DNA from: Sabethes cyaneus
Taxonomy: Eukaryota; Arthropoda; Insecta; Diptera; Culicidae
DNA: 64,000 nt
NCBI RefSeq assembly: GCF_943734655.1
Contig: NC_071355.1
Location: 69,383,449-69,447,448 of the forward strand
Reading direction: 5' to 3'
A model generated the notes under the pieces. The model saw nothing but the letters and a program-made list of their open reading frames with translations. It was not told where the DNA came from and ran no database searches. Each line of letters starts with the position of its first letter. Position 1 is the stretch's first letter. Below, piece after piece: positions 11,215 to 23,162 of the stretch. A program made the translations under genes and the position numbers.

Positions 11215-13014
11215 ATGATTTTTTCTATCGCCTGTTTCTCAGAGATGGCTGAACCGAATCGTTCGCTATTACTTTTGTTTGAAAGGTGTTATTGTCTAGT
11301 AGATCACTATTGAGTTGTTTCGTGATACGACGTTTCGTTTAAAAGTTATAAGCAAAAATGTGAAAAATACGTGACACGGGTTTCTCTAGAACTACATGAC
11401 CGATTTCACCGATCTTAGTATCAAATGAAAGCCCTTATTAAAGCTAAATTGTTCAGGAATTTTTAATTGAAAACAAACAAGTAGTTTAAAAGTTATGCTT
11501 AAAAATCCTGTTTTGACAAGGTAATAATTATCGCCTGTTTCTTAGAGATGGCCAAACCGATTTATGCGCTATTAGTCTCATTTGAAAGATAATATATGCT
11601 AATAGATCACTATTGAATGGTTTTTTGATTGGACGTTTAATTTGAAAGTTATGAGCAACCGTATACACCACACCAAAATTAACAATAACTAATAATGATT
11701 TTAACCAAGATAATTTACCTAATTTGAATTATTTTAATATCAAACGAGAGGTTTTGACACTACGAATATATATGCAAAATTGCATAAGAATTGGTTTTAC
11801 CGGTTAAAAGATATTACCCCTCGAACACTCGCGCCAACTTTTGTAACACAGTTACTCGCGCGCACAATAGCCCCAAACCAAAGAAAACGTGTACACTAGA
11901 GTTTTGACTGGGAACACTTGGTTTTAGGTTTATCAAACCTTTAGAAGAGTCTCTTGAAATTGAAAGCTCTATCGTCTGGTGGAATTTAAATTTTGATTAA
12001 TAGGGGGATTAATAAAAGGGAAATAAAAAAAATATTTTTCTTCAGTGTCAATATAACACATTGATGTGTTCTGCAAAGTTATAGAGCATATTATTACAAG
12101 AAATTTTGCTAGAGACAGTAACCTTCTATCTCTGCAGTGAAGATAGAAATATCTTATTTATTGTATATGAATTTGTAAAATCAGTTTTTCTAGTTTTGCT
12201 CTTTTTGTAATTGTTGTATGACTTTTTCATGTACTACAAAATTGTACAAATAGTAAAAATACACAACTTTGCTGAAAATACTATACCTCTATGTTTGCTT
12301 GTTTAGGATCTGTGGAACTTTGATTATAACAAATACCCTAATTTTGACTCCGCATTACTCGACTACCAGCAGACGGATACATTTTAAACATTTTACATTT
12401 GCTGATAGTTTTGCTGCATAAATTTTCCCAACAATTTAAATTATTAATGCATTGAATAATTATGATTTTTGCTCACAATAAGTTTGTTGAAGAATATACG
12501 TTAGTTAAACAACGATTTGTAACTTTATAACAATATGGCGTTGAAAAACCTACACGTGTTGTATAAAATACAACAGTGTGAGTTAATAAAAATTGATGAA
12601 AATTATTCAAGAAAACTCTATTGATGTGAGTCAAATAGAATGGCATTACAGAAAACTGTGCATAGTTCAAAAACCTATAAACTAGACCTTTACTAGACAA
12701 CGTATATGCTAAAGGATAAGATTTCCACTTACAACTTACTTTTATTTGCACTTACTCAGATTAATAACAACTTACTTATCCTTACTCGGCAATTTCATGA
12801 ACAAAGGATCTATCAAAATTTGAAAGTGTTCCTATTTTGTTAAAATTTTGTAAACTTTTTCAATTTTCAAAAATTTTATGTAAATCAACGTACTACGCAA
12901 CGATAACCAATAGATGAATTAAGTTCCGAAGACGTGTCGATTTCTATCTCAAATAGCAAGTAAGACCGTATAACAAAGGTTCCTTACACCACTAGGTGGA
13001 TTAAATCGGGTTTT
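11028..13014 (+). mobile_element. Family Z element (copy 2), uninterrupted, ~1.99 kb
   Basis: Same ends as copy 1: the left hairpin CCTTTGTTATA/TATAACAAAGG and the right CCACTAGGTGG followed by GGATTAAATCGGGTTTT. It is collinear with copy 1 throughout and lacks the Helitron. A long (TG)n run lies at 11146-11204. Non-coding. Confidence 0.75.
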
Positions 13015-13460
13015 CTCTTAGTCCTCGTTATCTCTCTCCCGTTTTACCTCCCTATTTGTTTTTTCTCCTTTTCTGTCCAATTTGTCCATATTTTTTCCCT
13101 CTAGTCTCTTTTTTCATCTATTCTCTTCCGTTTTCTTTCTTTTTTGGTGCAGTTTCCTCTTTTTTTACCTCATTTCCATTTTGCTCCCGATTTCTTCTTT
13201 TCAACTTTTTTATCTCTTTTTACATACTGTGTTTTTTCCTCTTTTGCTATTCCGTTTGTCCAGTATTTTTTCACGATTTTCTCCGAGCGCTTTTCTATAT
13301 TTTTATGTACTGGTTCTAACTTGGATTCAGATTGTACTTGAAATTGTGTTTGGAATTGGACTTGAAACTAGACTCAAAATTTAACTTGAAATTAGTGTTG
13401 AAATTGGGCACGACATTGGAATTGAATTTGGATTTGAATTTATATTTAAACTAGGCCTCT
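13015..13460. repeat. Pyrimidine-rich array, then TTGAAATTGGAC-like array
   Basis: A mirror of the arrangement at 4800-6341: a T/C-rich stretch to about 13310, then degenerate 12-bp units to about 13460. Phe/Leu/Ser-rich frames here are artefacts. Confidence 0.65.
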
Positions 13461-14125
13461 CAAGGTAAACTTGGCATTTAATTTATAGCAGTAACTATTT
13501 TTACGGAACTGCAGCTATTTCTACAGCAATTTCTTCGCAAAATTAGTGGCAGATTAAATTAAAATCTGCAAATTTCTGGATTACAGAAATAAAAAATAAT
13601 ACGGTCACTATAAAATTTTACTTTTAACATTCTTTTGGTAAAATTTACTAAAGGATTCCCCGGTATGATCCACAGCAGAAACGTAAACCACGATAGGTTC
13701 GTTGAATCCAAACGCTGTACGGTGCGATGGAAACTGTAGTGATTCCGCAGATCGAAGAGAATTAATATTGTTGAGGAGCTCGAAAGCCCAGTAACGCACG
13801 AATGTTCGGCGAATCGATTTCTCCGTTTAGCATTTTAGCGACAAACTCAGCTTGGTGGATTTTCCTGCCTCTTTCTAAGGTATCAAGACTGATGAGGCGA
13901 CACCGAACTGGATACGAAGGAAAGTTCCTAGGATCCCGCCAGGCAAGATCACTTAGTGCTATGCAAACAAATCTCTTCTACGCTTTTGCAATTCTCAATA
14001 TCAGAGCATGTTGATAGGTAATCCAAACTAGGCATGCGTTTTCTAAATGTGGTATCACTAAGGAGCAATACACTGCTTTTAAACAGTTCAATGTTATTTA
14101 AAAAAAACCAAGCTGTCGGTTGGCA

Positions 14126-14321
14126 TTTACCCTTCCTTCATGCAGAATTCTATATTTACCCTCTGAAGCCTCTTGACAGTGCAAAATGCCCCTCCTCTAA
14201 TTTAAGTGTACTGGTCAGAGGTACGAATGAGTCCTCGCCAGGGACGGCTATAATAGGGGATATAGTACTGGCAGCGAGGAACAAGTGGGTAAAGTAGATC
14301 AAACTTTGAAGGAAGGGTAAA
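14126..14321. mobile_element. MITE, 196 bp, TIR TTTACCCTTCCTTCA
   Basis: Perfect 15-bp inverted ends (TTTACCCTTCCTTCA at 14126; TGAAGGAAGGGTAAA ending 14321). It separates two parts of the LINE fossil. No coding frame; target duplication unclear. Confidence 0.6.
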
Positions 14322-14329
14322 CCCCCCTA

Positions 14330-14470
14330 CACACAAGCACGCATAAAATTTAATAAGCATATCGCTCATTCAATAGCGATTATAGCAAAAAGAAATGCAG
14401 TGCAGGTCATACAGCAACCACCCGGGCGATATTATAATAGATCAACTATACTGGTCGCAGTGATGAGTCC
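14330..14470. repeat. Dispersed repeat shared with 37720-37840 and the LINE tail at 17450-17500
   Basis: Contains a TATCGCTCAT..CAATAGCGAT block, then ATACTGGTCGCAGTGATGAG and TCCACACA. The same order appears at 37.73-37.84 kb, and the last part ends the LINE at 17.45 kb. It is probably a SINE or LINE 3' tail. Confidence 0.5.
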
Positions 14471-14910
14471 ACACATGGAAAAGAAAAAAAAATGCAAATT
14501 ATGACAGTCTTCGATGGACCAAATGGCGAGATATAATTTCAAATCGCTTGCGTACATTAACTTACATCCATTTTTCAAAAGTAAAGGTACGTTGTTGAAG
14601 TACAACGAGAAATGCAATGGGTTCATATTGCTACCTTGAGGTATCCATGATTTGTTTATGAATGCGGAGAAAAGACAAGAATTGAACTGTACGCGTGTTG
14701 TTCGTCCGCCTAAGCAGGAACTTATCCATTCAGCAAAATGATGCGATGCGCCAAGCTGGGAAAGTTTTCGTAAAAGTATAATATGATCTACATATGTATA
14801 TAGTCAAATGCAGTGATGGTGCGTGGAAAATTTGTATTCCTGCTCTTGCAAGCGGCACTTTTTCTCCCAAAATATTCTTCATCTTCTTCTGTCTGTGCCT
14901 TTCCATGTTC

Positions 14911-14960
14911 TGACATGTGGCGTTGCGCCACACGTTGACATGTGGCGTTGCGCTACACGT
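14911..14960. repeat. Tandem duplication, two 25-bp units
   Basis: TGACATGTGGCGTTGCGC and following bases occur twice back to back with one difference. Each unit contains a small GTGGCG..GCCAC hairpin in the first copy. Confidence 0.8.
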
Positions 14961-15494
14961 ATTCCAACAGTTCTCGAGCGGAACTTCGTCCAGCGCGTCC
15001 TCTTCTGGTAGCGCAGCTTCGAGTGAATGTGCGTAGCTCGCATCGGTACCGAATGTTATTCACAATGGCCGAAAAGCAAATGTTGCTAATCTTTAAATTC
15101 AACAAGCAAGTAATTTGTTTCATAAGCAGAAACAAAAATAGATTCTCAAATAAAAAACAAGCAGGGAATCTCTTTTTTTGTAAAAATTTATTATACTGTA
15201 CAAAATCTACACTCTAAAATAATAATAAGATGAAGAAAGAGTTGAATCGTCTGAAATTCTTTATGCACAGCAATTTCGAAACTCTTAAACACTGACAGTG
15301 TACCGTTTCAATTGAGTATATAATACATTAAATAAAGAAAAGTGGTTGTAAATCGTATCGTCCAAAGTAGTAGTAAATCGTGGTCAAACCAAAACACACA
15401 TTTCTCATTAGATTTCTGAAAGTCTTCGCCTCATAGTACAATGGGTGGGAGATAAGGAACAGCCTTAAATTGAAAGCCTTGCCACAGATACGCC

Positions 15495-15880
15495 TTAGTG
15501 CAGTCCCCCGTATCCGAAACCATATCCAGGGTATCCGTGTCCCAAACCACCATAGTATCCATGGCCGCCATAGCCTCCATAACCTCCAACTGGCAGGAAA
15601 AATACAAACACACAATTTAAGTACAACATTGTCCTCAGAAATATAAAATCATTTGATTCTTACGTGGGTAACCACCGTAGTATCCGCCATGATATCCTCC
15701 CAAACCATGATATCCACCGAGACCACCGTAGTATCCGGAGCTCAAGCCGTAGCCTCCATAGCCTCCATAGCCTCCGTAGCCTCCGTAGCCGAGGCCACCA
15801 TAGATGCCACGCTTCTCGGTCGTCTTGGCCTCTTCAACGCCATAGACGGCAGCGACGGCGAGGATTACGAAAAGAGCGAT
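15495..15880 (-). CDS. Small secreted Gly/Tyr-rich protein, exons 2 and 3
   Basis: Two minus-strand exons, 15880-15664 and 15589-15495, are joined by a short intron (GTAAGA donor, TTTTCCTGCCAG acceptor) and end in TAA. Exon 2 is preceded by the acceptor TTATCTCCTTCCAG. It opens with hydrophobic residues (IALFVILAVAAVYG), which need only a short upstream 'M..' piece to make a signal peptide. A KTTEKRG segment with a dibasic KR follows, then Gly/Tyr repeats (GGYGGYGG, GGYHG, GYYGG) to the end. Frame and composition are continuous across the splice: 217 + 95 nt = 104 codons. Such proteins occur among insect cuticle, Gly-rich antimicrobial and neuropeptide-like precursors; which applies cannot be told here. 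The first exon is probably at 26485-26496. A minus-strand AATAAA lies near 15190. Confidence 0.85.
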
Positions 15881-16604
15881 CTGGAAGGAGATAAAACAGA
15901 CAAATTTTTAACTTTTGTAAAACACTATTTGTGAAGCCGGATCATGGTCGGGGCCATCCCTATTCTGACAATAAAAACCTGGAACAGTGAAACCAGTAAT
16001 GCTTTTTTTTTGAAGCATATAATCCCTAAGTTGATAATCATTTCCTTATTTGGTTTATTTAGTGCTTTGGGTGCTTCGTTTTGAGTTTAGGAGATTCCTA
16101 AAACCGTCGTTTGTGGCAACCATTCTTTTCTTAAAAATTCATAAACTAGTGTATCACTAAATTTTAATGATTTTGGTTAAAATGAAAAGCATTTTAATTA
16201 GTTCTTAAAAAATCAGAAAGTAGCACTACGTTAGGCTAGTTAGTTTTTGCGAAAAAACCTTGAATATTAAAGAAAATTTATTACATCTTATTGATCTTGC
16301 ACATGAATAGCGTAAAGAGAGAAAAAGCAAATGGCATAATAATATTATTATCTTGCTTAATAAATTTTATCGTATTTTGAGTAGGTGAGCTATTTTATGA
16401 TGCCAAAAACGAATATTTTTACCAGTGCCAAAATCTGAGTATTCCAGAATAGAAATCTCTCTCACGTATCCAGCTATTCTAGGACAAAATCTAAATACTC
16501 AAAATAATATGTTATTGGCATTAATAAGAGAACAGGCATTAATAGAATAGTCCATAACAGCATATATCGCTTGTTTGCAGCATAATGTAGCAAACAAAAT
16601 AGCT

Positions 16605-16790
16605 GAGCCTCTCAGTTGGTCTCGAGGTACGGTACTGGTCTAACAAGCCAGACGTCGCATGTTCAAATCTAGACTAGAAGAGGCTGTAAGAGTCAATAGG
16701 ATTACAGTACTAGTCCTGCAATTGTCCTGTACTCTTACAGCTGGCTCCGAAGTCTGTCGTGTAAAAATAGAAGGTCAAAATTCTAAATCA
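16605..16790 (+). mobile_element. tRNA-derived SINE (copy 1)
   Basis: It starts with a tRNA-like head: an A-box-like CTCAGTTGGTCTCGAGG, then ACAAGCCAGACGTCGCATG and a B-box-like GTTCAAATCT. A shared body with CAATAGGAT, CTAGTCCTG and CGAAGTCTGTCG follows. It matches copy 2 at 34041-34215 along its length. It is not a functional tRNA gene: no anticodon arm or acceptor pairing. Confidence 0.65.
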
Positions 16791-16822
16791 AAATGTAGCA
16801 TTTAAGCTTTACTGTGTTTTGT

Positions 16823-17350
16823 AGCATGCAACAAACACGATCGGAAGTGAAGCTTGTAGCCGATACTTTAGCGAGGCAGGGTTCATCTACGGACTTTATC
16901 GGCCCAGAACCGTTCAGTGGTGTGTCACCAAGCGCGCTTAAATCCGCGCTTCGTGCATTGGAACACAAACCAATAGAGGAAAATTGGAAATTCTCTACAG
17001 GACTAAGACAGTCTAAACGCTTTATACAGCCAGACCGTAAAAAAGTCTATTATTGCTTAATTTGAAGAAAACCAAACTAAGTATAATAATAGGACTATTT
17101 ACCGGTCACTGTCCGAGCAAACGCCATCTCAAAACGATTGGTAGGCTGGACAATGATATTTGCCAACTCTGCGAATTCGAAAGCGAAACCGCAGAACATC
17201 TGCTCTACCAGTGCAGTGCACTAACTCTTCGCAGACTAAGAATCTTCGGTAAAGGAACACTGGAGCCTTTCGAAATCTGGTCTGCAAACCCCAATCAGGT
17301 AATAAACTTCATAAGAAGTTCAATGCCGGACTGGGAGAAGAGGTATGAAT
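16823..17350 (+). pseudogene. LINE 3' end: RNase H tail and CCHC zinc-finger region (I/Loa-like), frameshifted
   Basis: The first frame reads 'VADTLARQGSSTDFIGPEP' and '..LRQSKRFIQP', the end of an RNase H domain (A-x-x-LARxG). A frameshift near 17050 moves to a frame reading 'LNLKKTKLSIIIGLFTGHCP' and 'CQLCEFESETAEHLLYQC', a C-x2-C-x8-H-x4-C finger typical of RNase H-bearing LINEs. It is truncated on the 5' side next to the SINE. The 3' end is rearranged into a hairpin (17341-17437). Confidence 0.75.
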
Positions 17351-17437
17351 TGACAATGACAAACACTTCCATCAATAATGTTATGTCTAGTTGCCGACAT
17401 AACATTATTGATGGAAGTGTTTGTCATTGTCATACCT
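17341..17437. repeat. Perfect 37-bp-arm hairpin at the LINE end
   Basis: 17351-17387 is the exact complement of 17396-17432, with the 8-nt loop TAGTTGCC. Five more outer bases (AGGTA/TACCT) pair after a 5-nt bulge. The left arm is ordinary LINE coding or 3' sequence, so the right arm is an inverted copy of it. Confidence 0.9.
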
Positions 17438-17624
17438 AGACAAAAGAAGAAGTATACCACAATAGATCAAAATAATGGTCGTAGTGGTCAAATCTTCCGA
17501 CAAAAAAAGCTTGTACAATAAATTTCGATGATATCTAAGTTTAGATTGAAGTGGAATTTTGCAGTGATTAGCTCACAAGTCGAGCAACGAATGAATGACG
17601 CTAATGGCTCTGCTTTACTTTTTA

Positions 17625-18549
17625 GGGGAAGGGCGGTAAAGACGGACACCTTAAGGTAAAGACTCAATATCTATTCAAATATAACTGTATTGATCGCAAT
17701 TTTTGTACAAACTGAACCTTTAAGTCTCTGTCTAATAAAGTTACAACGTGTGGTGGAAAGTTTCTTCCAAAATTTATGCTTTTTTTAAATATTATAAACA
17801 TCATGTATTAATCAGAGTTTCTGCGCATGGGCGGGAAAGACGGACACTCGCAAAAAAGTGTCACGCGTCGTCAAAATATCATTATTAAGAAAGATTAACA
17901 TATTTCATCATGTATTTAGGAAAGAATTGGTTTGGGAAAACCCCCTTCCCGATCCCCCCTTTGAGCGAGAAAATATAGTGGTTCCTTTCAATATTTTAAT
18001 TGGTGAAGAATTAATCGTTTCTAAAAGTTGGCCTATTCCAACTGCTATATGACTTCTGGTTACTTTTACATTCTGGTTGGTTACTTACATATAATATGTA
18101 AGTATTTGCAATTTTAAATAGTTGTTGGGCAAAATGGGTTCAAAATCTGTGTGTCCGTCTTTCCCTACCTTTTGGTGTCCGTCTTTCCCGACTTGGATAC
18201 CATTTTTTCAAACTTCTATAACTTTTTACTGAACATTCAAAAATTCACCAGGTTTCCAATGGATATTCAGTGAAGGATCAAACTAACGCAATGTCGTCGG
18301 TTTAGCATGAATATGTTGTTTTTTAACGATTTACCAGCTATTTTCTTCACACACAAAATTACATCGGTTAGCGTATCTTCGCATTTTTTCTTTGTTTTTC
18401 TTATAAATTTGACAGCTGCGCTGCTAAAAATCGGCAGTTTTAATCAAAAGTGTTAATTTAGACTATAGAAACATTTCCCATCATTGATTTGCTTCAAAAA
18501 ATTATTGCTTATGAAATATGACAAGTGTCCGTCTTTACCGCCCTTCCCC
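17625..18549. mobile_element. TIR element V, 925 bp, TA target duplication
   Basis: Inverted ends of about 25 bp begin GGGGAAGGGCGGTAAAGACG, flanked by TA on both sides (17623-17624, 18550-18551). Sub-terminal diverged copies of the same 'AAGACGGACAC' motif lie near 17830 and 18150-18200. Non-coding. The TA duplication places it with Tc1/mariner/pogo-mobilised MITEs. Confidence 0.75.
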
Positions 18550-19019
18550 TATGTCATTTCATTAGACATGGCAAGACGGCGAAATTACGCAACCGTCGTA
18601 AGTTTATTTTGCTTCTTTGTCTTAAAGCAGCAGCAGATACAAGCTTGGTGTATGTAATGGTCGTCCGTGCCTGAGAAGCAAGACTATTACACGGAACATG
18701 CATGAAAAAATTTTCATTTTTTAACTACTGTTTTCCAATTTTTTCAAGAATGCCATACAATTGCTGCTTCTTTCTTTAATCGAATGGTATGCGAACCATC
18801 TAAATCCGTTTTAATTTGGACAAGCTATTAGCGTTCAAAATCTTTCATTCCTTCGTAACGCAGGCTTGAATCGAAATTTTGGATTGACACCCTACCGTAA
18901 GACGTAGTTCTAGTAGTTAATTATAATCGTAAAAATATTGGGACTTTTTTTCGTGCTTCTATGACTTAAGAGACTTCTATTTTTTCTGGAAAGTTGGTTT
19001 TTTTACAAATTAAAAATTC

Positions 19020-19466
19020 CGAAAAAATGCTTGCCTCCAAAAGCCTTCACATGCCAAATTTGGTTCCATTTGCTTGATTAGTTCACGAGTTAAGAAGAAA
19101 TTTGTATTTCATTTGTATGGAATCCCCCCCCCCCCCTTAAAGAGGAGAGAGGTCATAATTCCCCTTCTAAAGAGGGGAGGGGTCTCAATTCACCATAGAA
19201 AAAATACTTGTCTCCAAAAACACCCACATGCCAAATTTTGTTCCATTTGCTTGATTAGTTCTCGAGGTATGCAGAAATTTATGTTTCATTTGTATGGGAG
19301 CCCCCCCCCCCTCTTAGTCGGGGGTGGGGTCTCTGACCATCATAGGAACTTTTTCTGGCCCCAAAACCCTCTGCATGCAAATTTTCACGCCGATCGGTTC
19401 AGTAGTTTTTGATTCTATAAGGAACATCCCGACAGACAGACAGAAATCCATTTTTATAGGTATAGA
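19020..19466 (-). mobile_element. Helitron fragment (5' part), same family as 3019-4239
   Basis: Read on the minus strand it begins TCTATACCTATAAAAATGG with TCTG units, then the characteristic CATACAAATGAAA and C-run/G-run units. The 3' CTAG end is missing; it stops in unrelated DNA near 19020. Confidence 0.65.
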
Positions 19467-21196
19467 TTAGTTACAGTGGATTCTCGAAAACGTTAATCGA
19501 AACTTTGTCGAAATATTAACTTTTTTGAATAGTCCTAAAAGTCATGAAAAATGATAAATCCGTAGTTCCAATCCGGGCTGATTGTGTGATAAAACGATTT
19601 GTTTACATTTTGCTAGTTGCGAATCGCTCCGGAAATAGAAAAAAGAAAAATAGATTTGCGCATATAGGATACACGTTTTATTGTATGTGGAAGTTTCAAT
19701 GGAAGAAAATTACAAAGTTTTTATAAAATAATACTGGGTAGTTGCTTTCAGTACGTTTAAAATAGTCTGTTATATTAGTTTGCGTTGTTCTTTCGTGGTC
19801 TACGTTTTGATAATGTTCGCGCGCATTTTCTGTCCACTCCTGAAGTAACTTTCTGCTCGTATCAAACTATAGTTGCACATGTCTGGTACAACAGCTTAAT
19901 TCAATCCCTGCTATGATGCGAATCTATATGAAATTGGGGAAATACGACAAATAACCGAAAAAAATGAAAAATAAACATAGAAGGAAAGCATACTTGTGTG
20001 AAAGAACGTTTGGACCACTTTGGACCACTAAATTCAAAGTAGCTCTCGAAAATTGATCTATATTCTGTAATTTGCTGGAGAAAAAATTTAAAATTGTGAT
20101 CAAATTCAATTCATAACTCTACGTTTGCATCCGTCCAATTTGATAGCAAATCATGAATTACTTCCCAGCAAGAATTTGTCGCATGACGTCGGACATCGAA
20201 GTCAAGAGAAAGATAAATCCCAATTAACTTGTTTATTCTTCACAACTTGCTTTATTCGTGATCTATTCGCATTTAAGCAAACAGCAAAACCTGTAGTAAG
20301 TAGATCTATATTTGATTGTTCTGGCCGTTAAGCATTTTAGAAAATATTAAAACTAGTCAAGAAATTTTCGAATTGGTAGGCAATTTGTGGGGAAATGCCC
20401 TGAAGTTTTGATTATACAATGGAGATGCGTGGTGTTTTGTTTTTACTGGTAAGGAAACGAAAAAATCTCTCTTAGTCGAAAATATTCATTTTCTTTCGAG
20501 CGAAAACAGAGCACTGTACGTCTCCATTATATTATCGGTAGTTTATTTCTTTACAAAACTGTATCTCAAAAACAAGATAGGGGGAAGTTCTCTAGGTTCG
20601 GACACTTTAGGATTTAAGATAAAACTCCAAAAATACCGGGTTTATTATATCTATTTTCAATTTAATGTGGAGAAAAAGAGTATTATAAGCAAAAAAATAC
20701 AAAGTAACAAATTGGAGATGCAGAGTTAATTTTGAAAGTAGATAGTATTTTGTGTACAAATTAGCTCAAATTGAAAACTGTCCTCTATGCTCGGATACGA
20801 AAACTGCATCAATAGATGAAAAAGATCCTAGAACAATTAAAACTCCAACACAAATCTTGTGAGTCCAGTCCTTGCAGGTTTGCTGGATAAAAGTTGAATA
20901 ATGTTCTATTCTCATAAATTTTTTGTTGAGTATGCTGGTAATGCGAAATGCACGTGAAAATGTACGCGGCAACTCCATTTACAAGGCACGTTGATAGGTT
21001 GACATCAAATTGATATTTTGCTGCAATTTTTTTTCTGATTTTATCTACCTTTTCAATTGCTTAACTAATTTTATTTCACATAGGAATCAAAGATATAGTA
21101 ATTCTAGACGAAGTAAGCAAATTTCGCTAACTACTTTACCGGTCCGGTCATAGAGGACAAGTTGGTGTCCGGCCATAGAGGACACGACACAGTTTA

Positions 21197-22984
21197 AAAA
21201 ACCCGATTTAATCCACCTAGTGGTGAAAGGAACCTTTGTTATACGGTCTTACTTGCTATTTGAGATAGAAATCGACACGTCTTCGGAAAATAATTCATCT
21301 ATTGGTTGTAGTTGCGTAGTGCGTTGGTTTACATAATATTTTTGAAAATTGAATAAGTTTACAAAATATGAACAAAATAGGAACACTTTTAAATTTTGAT
21401 GAAAAAAGGATCATGAAATTGCTGAGTAAGGATAAGTAAGTTGTTATTAATCTGAGTAAGTGCAAATAAAAGTAAGTTGTAAGAGGAAATCTTGTCCTTT
21501 AACATATACATTGTCTAGTAAAGGTCTAGTTTATAGGCTTTTGAACTATGCATAGTTTCCTGTAATGCCATTCTATTTGAATCACATCAATAGAGTTTTC
21601 TTGAATAATTTTCATCAATTTTTATTAACTCACGCTGTTGTATTTTATACAACACGTGTAGGTTTTTCAACGCCATATTGTTATAAAATTACAAATCGTT
21701 GTTTAACTAACGTATATTCTTCAACAAACTCATTGTGAGCAAAATATCATAATTATTCAATGCATTAATAATTTAAATTGTTGGGAAAATTTATGCAGCA
21801 AAACTATCAGCAAATGTAAAATGTTTAAAATGTATCCGTCTGCTGATAGTCGAGTAATTCGGAGTCAAAATTAGGGTATTCTTTATAATCAAAGTTCTAC
21901 AGTTCCTAAACAAGCAAACATACAGGTATACTATTTTCAGAAAAGTTGTGTATTTTTACTATTTGTACAATTTTGTAGTTCATGAAAAAGTCATGCAACA
22001 ATTACAAAAAAAAGCAATAATAGAAAAACTGATTTTACAAATTCATATACAATAAATAAGATTTTTCTATCTTCGCTGCAGAGATAGAAGGTTACTGTCT
22101 TTAGAAAAATTTCTTGTAATAATATGCTCTATAACTTTGCAGAACACATCAATGTGTTATATTGACACTGAAGAAAAATATTTTTTTTATTTCACTTTTA
22201 GGGGGATTAATAAAAATTTAAATTCCACCAGACGATAGAGCTTCCAATTTCAAGAAACTCTTCCAAAGGTTCGATAAACCTAAAACCAAGTTTTTCCAGT
22301 CAAAACTCTAGTGCACACGTTTTCTTTGGTTTGGGGCTATTGTGCGCGCGAGTAACTGTGTTACAAATACAAATGTTGTGTTCGAGGGTTAATATCTTTT
22401 GACCGGCAAAACCAATTCTTATGAAATTTTGCATATATATTCGTAGTCTCAAAACCTCTCGTTTGATATTAAAATAATTGAAATTAGGTAATTTATCTTG
22501 GTTAAAATCATTATAAATTATTGTAAATTTTGGTATACGGTTGCTCATAACTTTCAAATTAAACGTCCAATCAAAAAACCATTCAATAGTGATCTATTAG
22601 GATATATTATCTTTCAAATGAGACTAATAGCGCATTAATCGGTTTGGCCACCTCTGAGAAACAGGCGATAATTATTACCTTGTCAAAACAGGTTTTTAAT
22701 GCACAACTTTTAAACTACTTATTTGTTTTCAATTAAAAATTCCTAGACAATTTAGCTTTAATAAGGGCTTTCATTTGATACTAAGATCGTTGAAATCGGT
22801 CATGTAGTTTTGAAGAAACCCGTGTCACGTATTTTTCACATTTTTGCTTATAACTTTTAAACGAAACGTCGTGTCACGAAACAACTCAATAGTGATCTAC
22901 TAGACAATAACACCTTTCAAACAAAAGTAATAGCGAACCATTCGGTTCAGCCATCTCTGAGAAACAAGCGATAGAAAAAATCAT

Positions 22985-23032
<48 letters not shown>

Positions 23033-23147
23033 TTGCTCAAATCGTCGAACCCTATCGATTGGTATATGTGACTTGGCCCTCCGGGCCTCGGATCAATTTC
23101 GTGTTTTTCGACCAATTTTTAAACCTTTGTTATAGTATAACAAAGGT
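21197..23147 (-). mobile_element. Family Z element (copy 3), reversed
   Basis: It begins with the complement of the right end (AACCCGATTTAATCCACC, CCACCTAGTGG) and ends with the left hairpin (TATAGTATAACAAAGGT). A (CA)n block near 22990-23029 is the inverted (TG)n. It lies head to head with copy 4, 15 bp apart. Confidence 0.75.
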
Positions 23148-23162
23148 AAAAATTAAGTTTTT

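Larger units (their letters stand above)
13600..14830 (-). pseudogene. Dead non-LTR retrotransposon reverse transcriptase (CR1/Jockey-like), C-terminal half
   Basis: Reading on the minus strand from 14830, broken frames give an 'AFDY..D.ILL.KLSQLG' region, a 'PQGSNMNPL..SLYFNNV' region and 'YASDLK', the usual F/YADD motif with its first catalytic Asp replaced by Ser. Further down are 'LKAVYCSLVIPHLENACLVW' and 'CLAGS'/'RDPRNFP'-type remnants, then 'AKMLNGEIDSPN' and 'HRTAFGFNEPI'. These are the RT palm and post-RT regions of LINEs without an RNase H domain. Stops, frameshifts, a nested MITE (14126-14321) and a foreign repeat (14330-14470) break it. It is a fossil with no intact frame. Confidence 0.7.

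Noticed and set aside
15328..15934. Frames on both strands over the Gly/Tyr-rich exons
   Set aside because: Out-of-frame shadows of the GGY codon repeats (Trp/Leu/Arg-rich or Ser/Ile-rich).
16605..16700. Possible tRNA gene from A- and B-box-like sequences
   Set aside because: No cloverleaf pairing, and the same head precedes a shared non-tRNA body at 34041, so it is a SINE. The same applies to 34041 and 47540.
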